From Pseudomonas atagonensis (GTDB lineage: Bacteria; Pseudomonadota; Gammaproteobacteria; Pseudomonadales; Pseudomonadaceae): a stretch of DNA of 64,000 bases. The position numbers and the translations under genes are program-made. The DNA lies in the NCBI RefSeq assembly GCF_011369485.1, contig NZ_VXCA01000031.1, positions 20,486-84,485 on the forward strand, in the 5' to 3' direction. How positions within the stretch are numbered: position 1 is the stretch's first letter; every line of letters begins with the position of its first letter. Below the pieces are notes generated by a model, which saw only the letters and a program-made list of their open reading frames with translations, had not been told where the DNA came from and did no database searches. Positions 1-8,517 of this stretch are shown here, one piece after another.

Positions 1-1005
1 GCCACGCTGCTCAGCCGGCCGATGGCCGGGCGCATGTCGGACACCGTCGGCACCAAACGGGCGATTGTTTATGGCTTGCTGGGGATTGTGCTCAGCGGTG
101 TGTTGACGCTGATTTCAACACTGCTGCAAAGCTTTGCGCTGACCAGCCTGTTGATTCTGATCGCCGGACGCCTGCTGCTCGGCATCGCTCAAGGCCTGAT
201 CGGTGTCGGCACCATCAGTTGGTGCATGGGCCAGGTCGGCGCTGAGCACACCGCTCGCTCCATCGGCTGGAACGGCATCGCCTCATATGGCGCGATTGCG
301 ATCGGTGCACCGCTGGGCGTGGTGATGGTGGCCGACTATGGTTTTGCCAGTCTGGGCATTGCGCTGACAGCGTTGGCCGCCCTCGCGCTGCTGCTGATCC
401 GCAACAAGCCGTCGGTACCGGTGGTGCGCGGTGAGCGCATGCCGTTCTGGGCGGTGTTCGGGCGGATCGCACCGTTTGGCGCCAGCCTGAGCCTGGCCTC
501 GATCGGTTACGGCACCCTGACCACGTTCATCACCCTGTATTACCTCAATCGCGGCTGGACCGGCGCGGCGTACTGCCTGACGGTGTTCGGCGTGTGCTTC
601 ATTCTGTCGCGGCTGATGTTTATCTCGGCGATTGCGCGATTTGGCGGTTTCACTTCGGCGATTGCCTGCATGACCATCGAAACCGTCGGGCTGACGTTGT
701 TGTGGCTCGCACCTTCTACCGCGTATGCGCTGATCGGTGCAGGTCTGGCCGGGTTTGGCCTGTCGCTGGTGTATCCGGCGCTGGGCGTCGAGGCGATCAA
801 GCAAGTGCCCAACGCCAGCCGTGGCGCAGGCTTGAGCGCTTATGCGGTGTTCTTCGATCTGGCACTGGCGGTGGCCGGGCCATTGATGGGCGCGGTGGCG
901 TTGAATCTTGGGTATTCGTGGATTTTCTTTTGCGCGGCAATGCTGTCGGTGACCGGGTTGGGATTGACGCTGCTGCTCAAGCGCCGCGCGAGGATCCAGA
1001 CTTGA
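1..1005 (+). CDS. MFS transporter, 5' end cut by the window
   Basis: This is the 3' part of a major facilitator superfamily inner-membrane transporter. The frame is open from base 1. It begins with the MFS loop 2-3 signature (RPMAGRMSDTVGTKRAI), so roughly the first two helices lie upstream of the window. What remains is about 330 residues of alternating hydrophobic helices with short basic loops, enough for ten of the usual twelve helices. A second signature-like stretch (LSRLMFISAIARFGG) opens the C-terminal half. The closest general resemblance is to the YfcJ/YhhS class of small-molecule and sugar exporters, but the substrate cannot be read from the sequence. A REP pair follows the stop codon. 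Confidence 0.85.
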   Translation, partial: ATLLSRPMAGRMSDTVGTKRAIVYGLLGIVLSGVLTLISTLLQSFALTSLLILIAGRLLLGIAQGLIGVGTISWCMGQVGAEHTARSIGWNGIASYGAIAIGAPLGVVMVADYGFASLGIALTALAALALLLIRNKPSVPVVRGERMPFWAVFGRIAPFGASLSLASIGYGTLTTFITLYYLNRGWTGAAYCLTVFGVCFILSRLMFISAIARFGGFTSAIACMTIETVGLTLLWLAPSTAYALIGAGLAGFGLSLVYPALGVEAIKQVPNASRGAGLSAYAVFFDLALAVAGPLMGAVALNLGYSWIFFCAAMLSVTGLGLTLLLKRRARIQT

Positions 1006-1017
1006 AATACGATCAAA

Positions 1018-1107
1018 TGTGGGAGCGGGCTTGCTCGCGAATGCGGTGTATCAGTCACCTGATGCTCTGACTGACACGACGCTTTCGCGAGCAAGCCCGC
1101 TCCCACA
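1018..1107. repeat. Pseudomonas REP pair (inverted)
   Basis: Two arms of about 23 bases (GTGGGAGCGGGCTTGCTCGC and its reverse complement) flank a loop of about 44 bases between convergent genes. The same arm recurs at 4414 and 36671. This is the usual repetitive extragenic palindrome of the P. fluorescens group and can form a long RNA hairpin that protects or terminates transcripts. Confidence 0.92.
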
Positions 1108-1124
1108 GGAGGGAATTGAGTCGT

Positions 1125-2162
1125 TCACTGATCTGCGGTTTGCATCCCCGCCCGTGTCGGTTTGCCCAGCGCATGCGTAAAGAACCGCCCGGCTTCGGAA
1201 ATCAGGTTGCGATGGATGTCTTCGCGATCCACGCCATCGGCGTCAGTGCACAGCGCCGGCATGGCCATAATCTGTTCTTCGGTGCACGGTGCCATGAACA
1301 CAAAGTGCCCTGCCCCGACCAGTAACTTGAAGTCCGGTGCGGTGGGCAGTTTGCGCGCCAGTGCGGCAGCGTTTTTGTCGAACGCAACGAGCTTGTCGCC
1401 ATCGCCGCTGTAGAGCAGCACCGGCACATGCACATCGGCCAGGGTGTGTCGGCCGAATTTCAGGCTCAGCGGCGCCATCAACAGCAAGGCATGCACGCGA
1501 GGGTCGGCGACCGGTTGCAGGTCATCGCGATCAACAATCAGCTCACCTTTAGTGTTGCAAGCGTCGCGGTCGTCCGGGCGCTCCTGGCAATAGCGGCGCA
1601 AGCGATCCAGATCCGGTTGCGCGCCCGACAGAATCAACGCCGTCTCGCCCCCCGCCGAATAGCCGATCACGCCGACCTGATCGGCATTGACGAACGGCGC
1701 AAGCATGCGGTCGCCGAGGGTCGCGGTAATCGCTTCGGAAATCTGGATCGGACGCCCATACAAATTGCTCAGGGTGCCCAGTCGGCTGTGATCCTTGGAG
1801 TTGTCGCCGGGGTGAATCACCGCCACGACGACGAAGCCTTTACGTGCCAGCGAGGTGGCGAGGTCGTGCAGCGCCAGCGGCGTGCCGGTATTGCCGTGGG
1901 AAAGCATCAGCATCGGGAAGCGGCCGATCGCGACTTTGGTGTCTTCGCCGGCCTCCACCGAATAGCCTTCGAGCAGGCTCAGGTGTTCGCGGTCGCTGGA
2001 GGGATAGAAGGCAATGGCGCGCATCGGTTGCAGGTCGAGCGGGTCAAGGAACGTCATCTCGTGATAGCCGACGCTCCAGCGCGGGTGCAACCCGGGGGCG
2101 GCGTGCACTGAATTCAGGCTGCCGAGCAGGCAAATCAGTAACGTTGCACAAAGACGCATCAT
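1125..2162 (-). CDS. secreted alpha/beta hydrolase (dienelactone hydrolase-like)
   Basis: Exported serine hydrolase of 345 residues. It starts with a signal peptide (MMRLCATLLICLLGSL, cleavage near VHA-APG). A typical alpha/beta-hydrolase core follows: the oxyanion-side SHGNTG motif, the nucleophile elbow GYSAGGE, an acidic residue in the YSGDGDKLV stretch and a late His in GAGHFVF. The layout matches the platelet-activating-factor acetylhydrolase/dienelactone hydrolase group found in Pseudomonas periplasms. The substrate is unknown. I chose the ATG of the MM pair because AGGGTGGGG sits just upstream; a GTG four codons earlier is possible. The gene stands alone, convergent with the MFS gene. 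Confidence 0.82.
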   Translation of the reverse strand: MMRLCATLLICLLGSLNSVHAAPGLHPRWSVGYHEMTFLDPLDLQPMRAIAFYPSSDREHLSLLEGYSVEAGEDTKVAIGRFPMLMLSHGNTGTPLALHDLATSLARKGFVVVAVIHPGDNSKDHSRLGTLSNLYGRPIQISEAITATLGDRMLAPFVNADQVGVIGYSAGGETALILSGAQPDLDRLRRYCQERPDDRDACNTKGELIVDRDDLQPVADPRVHALLLMAPLSLKFGRHTLADVHVPVLLYSGDGDKLVAFDKNAAALARKLPTAPDFKLLVGAGHFVFMAPCTEEQIMAMPALCTDADGVDREDIHRNLISEAGRFFTHALGKPTRAGMQTADQ

Positions 2163-2312
2163 GGGATGCCCCACCCTGTGTTACTCAATCGAAAGATCCG
2201 TTGTGATCCGACGCCCGACATTCCGTGAGTTCGGTGATCCGGCGCGGCGCAGCACTCAGACGTTGATCGTTTGACTGCATAACCCGGGCCAGATTATGCA
2301 ACAGTCAGAAAC

Positions 2313-2360
2313 AAAAAACTCCGTATCTGGCCCTTGCGAAACCAGAATACAGAGTTTTTT
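2313..2360 (-). terminator. azoR terminator
   Basis: A long near-perfect inverted repeat (AAAAAACTC-GTAT-CTGG arms) with A and T runs at both ends lies 40 bases beyond the azoR stop codon. Because the runs are symmetrical it could also stop transcription in the other direction. Confidence 0.85.
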
Positions 2361-2399
2361 GAGGTGTTACCTGAACAGCAGCTGCTCTTTACGCAAGCC

Positions 2400-3011
2400 T
2401 TACGCAGCGGCGAACAGTTGCTCGCTGATTTTCGCCTGAGCCGCGGACATCGCGTTGTTGCGCACTTCTTCACCGTAGGCCAGACCTTCTGCGCGAACGA
2501 TTTCAATGTCGGTGATGCCGAGGAAGCCCAGTACCAGTTTCAGATACTCTTCGTGAGCGATGCCGCTGGCCTGACCGGCATGAATACCGCCGGAGGTGGA
2601 CACGATCACCACTTTCTTGCCGCCGCACAGGCCTTCAGGGCCGGCTTCGGTGTAACGGAACGTCTGGCCGGCAACGGCGACGCGGTCGATCCAGGCCTTG
2701 AGTTGGGTCGGCACGGTGAAGTTGTACATCGGTGCGGCGATGACAATGGCGTCGGCGGCAATGAATTCGGCCAGGGTCGAAGCACTCAGTTCGGCTTCGT
2801 GCTGTTGGGCAGCGTTGCGCAGTTCAGCGGTGGTGCCGGCAGCAACCAGCGTTGTCGACGAGAAGTGGCTGATGGCGTCAGCGGCCAGGTCGCGGTAGGT
2901 CACCACGGCAGTGGGCTCAGCGGCTTGCCAGGCTTTGACGACTTCGCCACTCAACTGACGGGAAGCGGAGTTGTCGCCCAGAATGCTCGAATCGATGTGC
3001 AGCAGTTTCAT
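2400..3011 (-). CDS. azoR: FMN-dependent NADH-azoreductase
   Basis: Flavodoxin-fold quinone and azo-dye reductase of 203 residues, the usual AzoR length. It reduces quinones and azo compounds with NADH through FMN, probably protecting against electrophiles. The N-terminus MKLLHIDSSILGDNSASRQL carries the FMN-phosphate loop (SSILGDNSAS). The middle has the flavin-contact stretch APMYNFTVPTQLKAWIDRV, and the STSGGIH loop follows. These are hallmark AzoR motifs. The gene diverges from a LysR regulator with a 127-base spacer, the normal arrangement for a LysR-controlled reductase, and ends in its own terminator. Confidence 0.95.
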   Translation of the reverse strand: MKLLHIDSSILGDNSASRQLSGEVVKAWQAAEPTAVVTYRDLAADAISHFSSTTLVAAGTTAELRNAAQQHEAELSASTLAEFIAADAIVIAAPMYNFTVPTQLKAWIDRVAVAGQTFRYTEAGPEGLCGGKKVVIVSTSGGIHAGQASGIAHEEYLKLVLGFLGITDIEIVRAEGLAYGEEVRNNAMSAAQAKISEQLFAAA

Positions 3012-3071
3012 GTGGAATCTCCTGGAATGAATCGCCTGTGGCGACGGAATGGAGACAATCCTACGGAAGAA

Positions 3072-3099
3072 ACCAATGGATGATTAGCTGCCACCAATG
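3072..3099. promoter_or_regulatory. candidate LysR operator between azoR and its regulator
   Basis: ACCAATG occurs twice as a direct repeat with a period of 21 bases, two DNA turns, in the middle of the divergent spacer. That position and phasing suit a LysR tetramer site. This is inferred from position and spacing only. Confidence 0.35.
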
Positions 3100-3138
3100 C
3101 GATAGTTCGTCCCACTGACAGAACAGTTGGAATTCCTC

Positions 3139-4047
3139 ATGCAAGACCTCAACGATCTCTACTATTTCGCCAAGGTGGTCGAGGCCGGCGGATTCGCCGC
3201 CGCCGGCCGCTTGCTGGGCATTCCCAAGTCGCGCTTGTCGCGGCGCATCGCGGAACTGGAAGAACGCCTGGGCGCACGCCTGCTGCAACGCACCACCCGG
3301 CAACTGAAGCTGACGGCGGTGGGCGAGCGTTATCTGCGCCATTGCCAGGCCATGTTGCTGGAAGCGGAAATGGCCGACGAAGCGGTCGCCAGCATGTCCA
3401 GCGAACCGCGCGGGCGTCTGCGCGTGTCATGCCCCACCGGGCTGGCGCACGAGATGCTGCCTGGCGTCATCAGTGACTTTCTGGAGAAGTTTCCTCAGGT
3501 GCAACTTGAGGTGGTCTTGCTCAATCGTCGGGTCGATCTGGTCACCGAAGGCATCGATGTCGCCCTGCGCGTGCGCGAACTGGGTGACGAGGATCCGTTG
3601 CTGGTCACGCGCCGCTTGCGCCAGGCGCAAATGGTGGTGATCGCCAGCCCGGCGTTTGTCGAGGGGCGCACGATTGATCACCCGCAAGACTTGAAGCATC
3701 TGCCGGTACTCGGTGCGCTGGAACCGGATCGGTTGGTGCATGTGCGCTTGCTTGATCAGCAAGGCAAACCCTACGAACTGGCTCTGGAGGCGCGGCTGGG
3801 CATTGACGATTTCATTGTGCGCAAGGCCTGCGTGCTGGCCGGTCAGGGCTTCACCCTGCTGCCAATGATGTATTGCGAAACGGAACTGCAAAACGGCACG
3901 CTGGTGCAATTGTTGCCGCAATGGTCATTGCCCGGTGGCTGGTTGCAAGCGGTGTACCCGCATCGGCGAGGGGTGATGCCGGCGGTGCGCGCGTGGATTG
4001 ACCATCTGGTGGAATCGTTCAATGCCTGTGGGGAGCGGTTGTTATGA
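3139..4047 (+). CDS. LysR-family transcriptional regulator (probable azoR regulator)
   Basis: LysR-type activator/repressor of 302 residues. The winged HTH covers about residues 1-60 (MQDLNDLYYFAKVVEAGGFAA, then SRLSRRIAELEERLGARLLQR), and the substrate-binding domain covers about 90-295 (RGRLRVSCPTGLAHEML is its first strand). The DLNDLYYFAKVVE start is common in Pseudomonas regulators placed beside quinone reductases and glutathione transferases. I start at the ATG; an upstream TTG four codons earlier lacks support. It is divergent from azoR, which it probably controls, and its stop region runs directly into an MmcQ-type gene, so the two are likely co-transcribed. Confidence 0.9.
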   Translation: MQDLNDLYYFAKVVEAGGFAAAGRLLGIPKSRLSRRIAELEERLGARLLQRTTRQLKLTAVGERYLRHCQAMLLEAEMADEAVASMSSEPRGRLRVSCPTGLAHEMLPGVISDFLEKFPQVQLEVVLLNRRVDLVTEGIDVALRVRELGDEDPLLVTRRLRQAQMVVIASPAFVEGRTIDHPQDLKHLPVLGALEPDRLVHVRLLDQQGKPYELALEARLGIDDFIVRKACVLAGQGFTLLPMMYCETELQNGTLVQLLPQWSLPGGWLQAVYPHRRGVMPAVRAWIDHLVESFNACGERLL

Positions 4048-4058
4048 AAAAGGGAACC

Positions 4059-4403
4059 ATGAACGAGGCGGATGTCGCCGCATTCTGTCTGGCACTGCCC
4101 GGTGCCCGGGAGGATTACAAATGGGGCGGCGTGCGAGTGTTTTCGATTGCTGGCAACAAGATGTTTGCCTTGCAGGGGCTGCGCGGTGATTCACTGGCGT
4201 TCAAGGTCGACAAGGATCTGTTTCTCGGTCATTGCGACCGTCCGGGCATTCACCCGGCGCCTTATCTGGCGCGGGCACAGTGGATCATCATGCACCCGCC
4301 CTACCCGCTGGGGGCCGAAGAGCTGCAAGGGTTGTTGCAACGCTCGCATCAGTTGGTAGTCGGCAAACTGCCGAAGAAGACCCAAATCGGTTTGCTGTTG
4401 TAG
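4059..4403 (+). CDS. MmcQ/YjbR family protein
   Basis: Small cytoplasmic protein of about 114 residues of the MmcQ/YjbR family, which has a CyaY-like fold and is often called DNA-binding on structural grounds. It shows the family landmarks ALPGARED near the start, KWGG, a central FKVD strand, and the terminal QLVVGKLPKK segment. An ATG overlapping the LysR stop (ATGA) also opens the frame. I prefer the second ATG, five codons on, because AAGGGA sits 5 bases ahead of it. Either way translation is coupled to the regulator gene. The family function is unproven. Confidence 0.85.
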   Translation: MNEADVAAFCLALPGAREDYKWGGVRVFSIAGNKMFALQGLRGDSLAFKVDKDLFLGHCDRPGIHPAPYLARAQWIIMHPPYPLGAEELQGLLQRSHQLVVGKLPKKTQIGLLL

Positions 4404-4413
4404 CGTTTGACTT

Positions 4414-4502
4414 TGTGGGAGCGGGCTTGCTCGCGAAGGCGGTGGATCAGTCATAGTGAAGTTGAATGACACACCGCATTCGCGAGCAAGCCCGCTCCCA
4501 CA
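4414..4502. repeat. Pseudomonas REP pair (inverted)
   Basis: Two 23-base arms of the same family as the copy at 1018 surround about 43 bases, between convergent genes. Its position just after the MmcQ stop suggests it also serves as a transcript end. Confidence 0.92.
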
Positions 4503-4518
4503 TTGTTCAGTGAAAGGC

Positions 4519-4947
4519 TTAAAACAGGGGCAGCAGATTCGAGCCAAGGAAAATCTGGTCGATCCAGAACACTTGATGCAATGCCACGATCATCCAGAAC
4601 AGCACCTGAAACGACACCTTGCGCGTCTTGTGCCGGAACACTTGCTGGGCAATCAATGCGCCCGGCCAGCCGCCCGCCAGTTCCAGCGCATGGAGGATGT
4701 TTTCCGGGGTGCGCCAGGCATCGCTGCGGGCCTTGCGTTTGTCGGCCCAGTACACAAAGAACGCCAGCACGCTGACGATGCCGTAAGCCGCCAGCGGCAC
4801 AATCGATATCCCGCGCAGCCACATCGACAACGAGCCGAACACTGGCAGCGCACAGACGATCAGCAACACCATCAGTTTGAGCTTCAGATGCTGGATGTTG
4901 CCGCCTGATGGCCGCCCTTCAGGCCGGCGTGCGCGGGAATCACTCAT
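4519..4947 (-). CDS. DUF1294 membrane protein
   Basis: A 142-residue inner-membrane protein with a basic N-terminus (SDSRARRPEGRPSG), two early helices (about 27-45 and 50-70), the DUF1294 core YWADKRKARSDAWRTPE followed by LHALELAGGWPGALIAQQ, and a last hydrophobic stretch. This core is the family signature. Its start codon overlaps the uppP stop by four bases, so it is translated from the same message as uppP. The function is unknown. Longer family members carry a cold-shock domain at the N-terminus, which is absent here. Confidence 0.85.
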   Translation of the reverse strand: MSDSRARRPEGRPSGGNIQHLKLKLMVLLIVCALPVFGSLSMWLRGISIVPLAAYGIVSVLAFFVYWADKRKARSDAWRTPENILHALELAGGWPGALIAQQVFRHKTRKVSFQVLFWMIVALHQVFWIDQIFLGSNLLPLF

Positions 4948-5774
4948 GGCTTGGCCGCCGACCAGTCAACCCAGCCGAACTGCCACGTCGCCAGAATCAC
5001 CAGACCGAAAACAATCCGGTACCAGGCGAAGGCTGCGTAACTGTGGCTGGCGATGAACTTGAGCAGGCCACGCACGGCAATCATGGCGAAAATGAATGCG
5101 GTGACGAAGCCGATGGCAAACACCGGAAAGTCCGCCGGTACAAACAGATGACGGTATTTGTAACCCGAGTAAACCGCAGCACCGACCATGGTCGGCATGG
5201 CCAGAAAGAACGAAAACTCGGTGGCGGTCTTGCGCGACAGGCCGAAGAGCAGGCCGCCAATGATCGTCGAGCCGGAGCGCGAGGTTCCGGGGATCATCGC
5301 CAGGCACTGTGCAAAACCCACCTTCAACGCGTCTTTCCAGGTGATGTCATCGACGGTTTCGGCGTGCACTTCATGCTGACGGCGCTCGGCCCACAACATG
5401 ATGATGCCGCCAATCACCAGCGCCGCTGCAACGGTAATGGGGTTGAACAGGTATTCGTGGATCAGGTCGGCGAAAATCACCCCCAACACCACCGCCGGCA
5501 GGAACGCGATCAGCAGGTTGGCGGTGAAACGCCGGGCACTCGGCTGGGTCGGCAAGCCGATCACCACGTCGAGAATCTTGCGCCGGAATTCCCAGACAAC
5601 TGCGAGTATCGCGCCGAGCTGGATGATGATGTTGAACGCCATGGCCCGTTCGCCGCCGAAATTCAGCAGGTCGGCGACAATGATCTGGTGTCCGGTACTG
5701 GAAATGGGCAAAAACTCCGTCAGCCCTTCTACAACTCCTAGTATCAGTGCCTGCAAGGCAGTCCAAAGATCCAT
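4944..5774 (-). CDS. uppP: undecaprenyl-diphosphatase
   Basis: Integral membrane phosphatase (BacA family) of 276 residues. It recycles undecaprenyl diphosphate, the lipid carrier of peptidoglycan and O-antigen synthesis, and confers bacitracin tolerance. The first catalytic motif is GVVEGLTEFLPISSTGH near residues 14-30, and the second, PGTSRSGSTI with its essential Ser/Arg, comes in the middle. About eight hydrophobic segments follow the family pattern. The chosen ATG has GGGGG just upstream and gives the normal family length; the frame stays open well upstream but without family similarity. It shares a message with the DUF1294 gene. Confidence 0.95.
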   Translation of the reverse strand: MDLWTALQALILGVVEGLTEFLPISSTGHQIIVADLLNFGGERAMAFNIIIQLGAILAVVWEFRRKILDVVIGLPTQPSARRFTANLLIAFLPAVVLGVIFADLIHEYLFNPITVAAALVIGGIIMLWAERRQHEVHAETVDDITWKDALKVGFAQCLAMIPGTSRSGSTIIGGLLFGLSRKTATEFSFFLAMPTMVGAAVYSGYKYRHLFVPADFPVFAIGFVTAFIFAMIAVRGLLKFIASHSYAAFAWYRIVFGLVILATWQFGWVDWSAAKP

Positions 5775-6076
5775 CAATCCCCCAAAGAGCGATGCGCGCC
5801 GGCATGCCCCGATAGTATTTTTTACGTTCACTGCGATCAGCGTAGCTGGTTTTGCTGTACCGATTCCGCGCGCACAGGATCCACACGAAAGGGTCAAAAT
5901 TCCGTGAAATATCAACTTGGATTCAGGTTTTCACGCGCGGGGCCGAAATCCTATCAGACAAGCCTTAATAGCGCTGCCGCGTTATACGACTTGGGTCGCG
6001 TAGGCACGATCGCGTTATCGTGGTTGGATGCTGGCGGTGGTTTATTACAAGAAAAAGAATCCGGAGTGACAGCGTT
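5775..6076. other. divergent intergenic region, uppP and chemoreceptor
   Basis: These 302 bases hold the promoters of two divergent genes. I see no clear -35/-10 pair. A direct repeat CGCGTTAT occurs at about 5978 and 6011. No small gene with a ribosome site is evident. Confidence 0.4.
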
Positions 6077-7711
6077 ATGAACAGCTTGCGCAGTGTGTCG
6101 ATCAGCCGACGCTTGTGGCTCATTTTGGTGGTGGCGGTGGTCATGTTGCTGACCTTGGGCGTGTTGATGCTCAAGCAGATTCACGACGATCTCTATCGCG
6201 CCAAAGCCCAGAAAACCCAACATGTGGTGCAGACCGCCAGCGGTTTGCTGACCTATTACCGCGACCTTGAAGTGGCCGGCACCCTCACCCGCGAGGCCGC
6301 GCAAAAGCAAGCAATCACCGCCATTCGTGGCCTGCGTTACGACCAGAGCGATTACTTCTGGATCAACGACCTCACGCCCGTGATGGTCATGCACCCGACC
6401 AACCCCAAACTTGAAGGCCAGAACCTGTCGGCCATCCGCGATCCGGACGGTTTTGCGGTATTCAACGAGATGGTCGCCATTGCCAGGGCCAAAGGCGCCG
6501 GCATGGTCGACTACCGCTGGCCGAAACCCGGTGCCAGCGAGCCAGTGGCCAAGACGTCGTACGTGAAGCTGTTCGAGCCGTGGGGCTGGGTGATCGGTTC
6601 GGGTGTTTACATCGACGACGTGCAGGCCGAGTTCCAGGGGCAAGTGATCAAGGCGTCCGTGATCGGCCTGGTGATTGCCATGATCATGGCGTTGCTGGTG
6701 ATCCTGATCGCCCGCAGCATCGTGCGCCCGTTGCAGGAAACCGTGAACGCCATGGCCAACATTGCCAGCGGCGAGAGCGACCTGACCCGCAGCCTCGACA
6801 CCCACGGCAAGGACGAAGTCACCGAACTGGCCCGCCACTTCAACGCGTTTACCGCCAAGTTGCGCCGGGTGATTGGTGATTTGCAGGTGTCGGCCAGTGC
6901 ACTTGGCCAGTCGTCCAGCGAATTGGGCAACGACGCGTCCCAGGCTCAACAGCGCAGCCAGCAGCAATCTCAGCAGATGGAACTGGTGGCCACCGCGATC
7001 AACGAAGTCACTTACGGTGTGCAGGACGTGGCGAAGAACGCCGAGCACGCCGCCAGCGAAATGCGTGATGCCGAGGTTCAGGCGCAGCAGGGCCAGATCA
7101 ACATCGACGGCAGCCTGCAACAGATCGACAAGCTGTCCGGCACGATTGATCAAGCGGTCGAGGTGATTCGCACACTGGCGGCGGAGAGCACGCAGATCGG
7201 CAGCGTGCTGGAAGTGATTCGTTCGATTGCCGAACAGACCAATCTGCTGGCGCTCAACGCCGCCATCGAAGCCGCGCGGGCTGGCGAACAGGGCCGTGGT
7301 TTTGCCGTAGTGGCGGATGAAGTGCGCTTGCTCGCCCAACGGACGCAGAAGTCCACGGCGGAAATTCAGGCGATGATCGAGCGTCTGCAAAATCATTCCG
7401 AAGCGGCGGTGAAGGTGATCGGCGACAGCAGCAAGGCCTCGCAGTTGACCATCGAACAAGCCGGACTGGCCGGGGCCAGCTTGAGCGCCATTGGCCAGGC
7501 CTTGCGCAACCTCAACGGCCTGAATGCCTCGATTGCCAGCGCTACTTTGCAACAGGCGCATGTGGTCGAGGACATCAATCAGAACGTGACGCAGGCGGCC
7601 GGGCTTTCCCACAGCACTGCCATCGCAGCCGAGCAGTCAAGTGCGGCGAGTGTGCGACTGGGGCAGTTGAGCGAACAACTCAACGGCCTGCTCCGCCAGT
7701 TCCGCGTCTAA
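6077..7711 (+). CDS. methyl-accepting chemotaxis protein, single Cache sensor
   Basis: Membrane chemoreceptor of 544 residues. TM1 lies at about 13-33. A periplasmic single-Cache (sCache_2) sensor at about 35-190 has the typical DYFWINDLTPVMVMHP segment and a late GWVIGSGVYIDD strand. TM2 is at about 191-213, a HAMP domain at 214-267, and the signalling coiled coil has its hairpin tip at about 384-415 (QTNLLALNAAIEAARAGEQ). This class of sensor often binds small carboxylates such as acetate, pyruvate or propionate; that ligand is only a guess here. No C-terminal CheR-tethering pentapeptide is present. It stands alone, as chemoreceptors in this genus often do. Confidence 0.93.
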   Translation: MNSLRSVSISRRLWLILVVAVVMLLTLGVLMLKQIHDDLYRAKAQKTQHVVQTASGLLTYYRDLEVAGTLTREAAQKQAITAIRGLRYDQSDYFWINDLTPVMVMHPTNPKLEGQNLSAIRDPDGFAVFNEMVAIARAKGAGMVDYRWPKPGASEPVAKTSYVKLFEPWGWVIGSGVYIDDVQAEFQGQVIKASVIGLVIAMIMALLVILIARSIVRPLQETVNAMANIASGESDLTRSLDTHGKDEVTELARHFNAFTAKLRRVIGDLQVSASALGQSSSELGNDASQAQQRSQQQSQQMELVATAINEVTYGVQDVAKNAEHAASEMRDAEVQAQQGQINIDGSLQQIDKLSGTIDQAVEVIRTLAAESTQIGSVLEVIRSIAEQTNLLALNAAIEAARAGEQGRGFAVVADEVRLLAQRTQKSTAEIQAMIERLQNHSEAAVKVIGDSSKASQLTIEQAGLAGASLSAIGQALRNLNGLNASIASATLQQAHVVEDINQNVTQAAGLSHSTAIAAEQSSAASVRLGQLSEQLNGLLRQFRV

Positions 7712-7734
7712 GCGCGGTCAACCCTGTCACCACC

Positions 7735-7869
7735 CTGTGGCGAGGGGATTTATCCCCGTTCGGCGGCGCAGCCGTCGCAAAACCGGCGAATTTGTTCTGC
7801 CTGACAGGACACCTTTTGCGGATTTGGGAGCGCTGCGCGCTCCAACGGGGATAAATCCCCTCGCCACAG
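7735..7869. repeat. second repeat family, inverted pair
   Basis: Two outward arms of 26 bases (CTGTGGCGAGG then GGATTTATCCCCGTT, and its complement) enclose about 83 bases. Each arm itself contains the small palindrome GGGGATTTATCCCC. Related copies lie at 33779 and at the right edge of the window, all between genes. This is a different extragenic repeat from the GTGGGAGCGGG type. Confidence 0.85.
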
Positions 7870-7913
7870 GTTTTCAGCGTATTCAAGCAGGCTCACGCCT
7901 GCAGGTTTTTGGG

Positions 7914-7919
7914 TACAAT
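7914..7919 (+). promoter_or_regulatory. candidate -10 box of pnuC
   Basis: TACAAT sits 35 bases before the pnuC start, but I find no good -35 element at the proper distance. Weak support from one box only. Confidence 0.3.
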
Positions 7920-7953
7920 CCGCCCCCTTCTCAACTCCCTCCAAGGAACCCAC

Positions 7954-8517
7954 ATGTCCGGGCTTGAACTGTTTGCCGCCGCTCTCGGTGTGATCGCCGT
8001 GTGGCTGACGGTCAAACAGAATCCGTGGTGCTGGCCGATCGGGCTGGTCATGGTGTTGCTGTACAGCTGGATCTTCTTCGAGGTGAAGCTGTATTCGGAC
8101 ATGTTGCTGCAAGTGATCTACGCCGCGTTGCAAATCTACGGCTGGTGGCAATGGACGCGGGCCGGAACGATGCATGACGGACGTCAGGTCACGCGTCTGG
8201 ATACCCGATCAATATGGCTGGGGCTTGGCGTGGGGGCCATCGGCAGCTTGTTGCTTGGCGCCGCCATGGCCCATTGGACTGACGCTGCGCAACCGTGGCT
8301 GGATGCGGCGCTGACGGGGTTCAGCCTGGTGGCGCAACTGTGGATGGCGCAGAAACGTCTGCAATGCTGGGCACTGTGGTTCGTGCTCGATGTGATCTTT
8401 GTCGGTCTGTTTATCTATAAAGGTCTGTACCTTACCGCCGCCCTTTACGCCTTGTTCACGTTGATCGCCGTGCAAGGCTGGCGCGAATGGCGGGCTGATC
8501 CGGCGCTGCGCGCATGA
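7954..8517 (+). CDS. pnuC: nicotinamide riboside transporter
   Basis: PnuC-family inner-membrane transporter of 187 residues that takes up nicotinamide riboside by facilitated diffusion. The start follows a good AAGGAA ribosome site. The protein shows about seven hydrophobic segments and the family hallmarks: NPWCWPIGLVMVLLYSWIFF, then YAALQIYGWWQW, and near the end WALWFVLDVIFVGLFIYKG. The following kinase gene overlaps its stop by four bases (ATGA), and that kinase would trap the imported riboside as the nucleotide. Together they form a complete two-step NAD salvage route. Confidence 0.95.
   Translation: MSGLELFAAALGVIAVWLTVKQNPWCWPIGLVMVLLYSWIFFEVKLYSDMLLQVIYAALQIYGWWQWTRAGTMHDGRQVTRLDTRSIWLGLGVGAIGSLLLGAAMAHWTDAAQPWLDAALTGFSLVAQLWMAQKRLQCWALWFVLDVIFVGLFIYKGLYLTAALYALFTLIAVQGWREWRADPALRA

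Noticed and set aside
5954..7612. A 552-codon open frame on the minus strand opposite the first chemoreceptor
   Set aside because: It is the antisense shadow of a high-GC gene. Its translation is a low-complexity His/Gln/Arg-rich string with no domain, and the plus-strand chemoreceptor has complete motifs.
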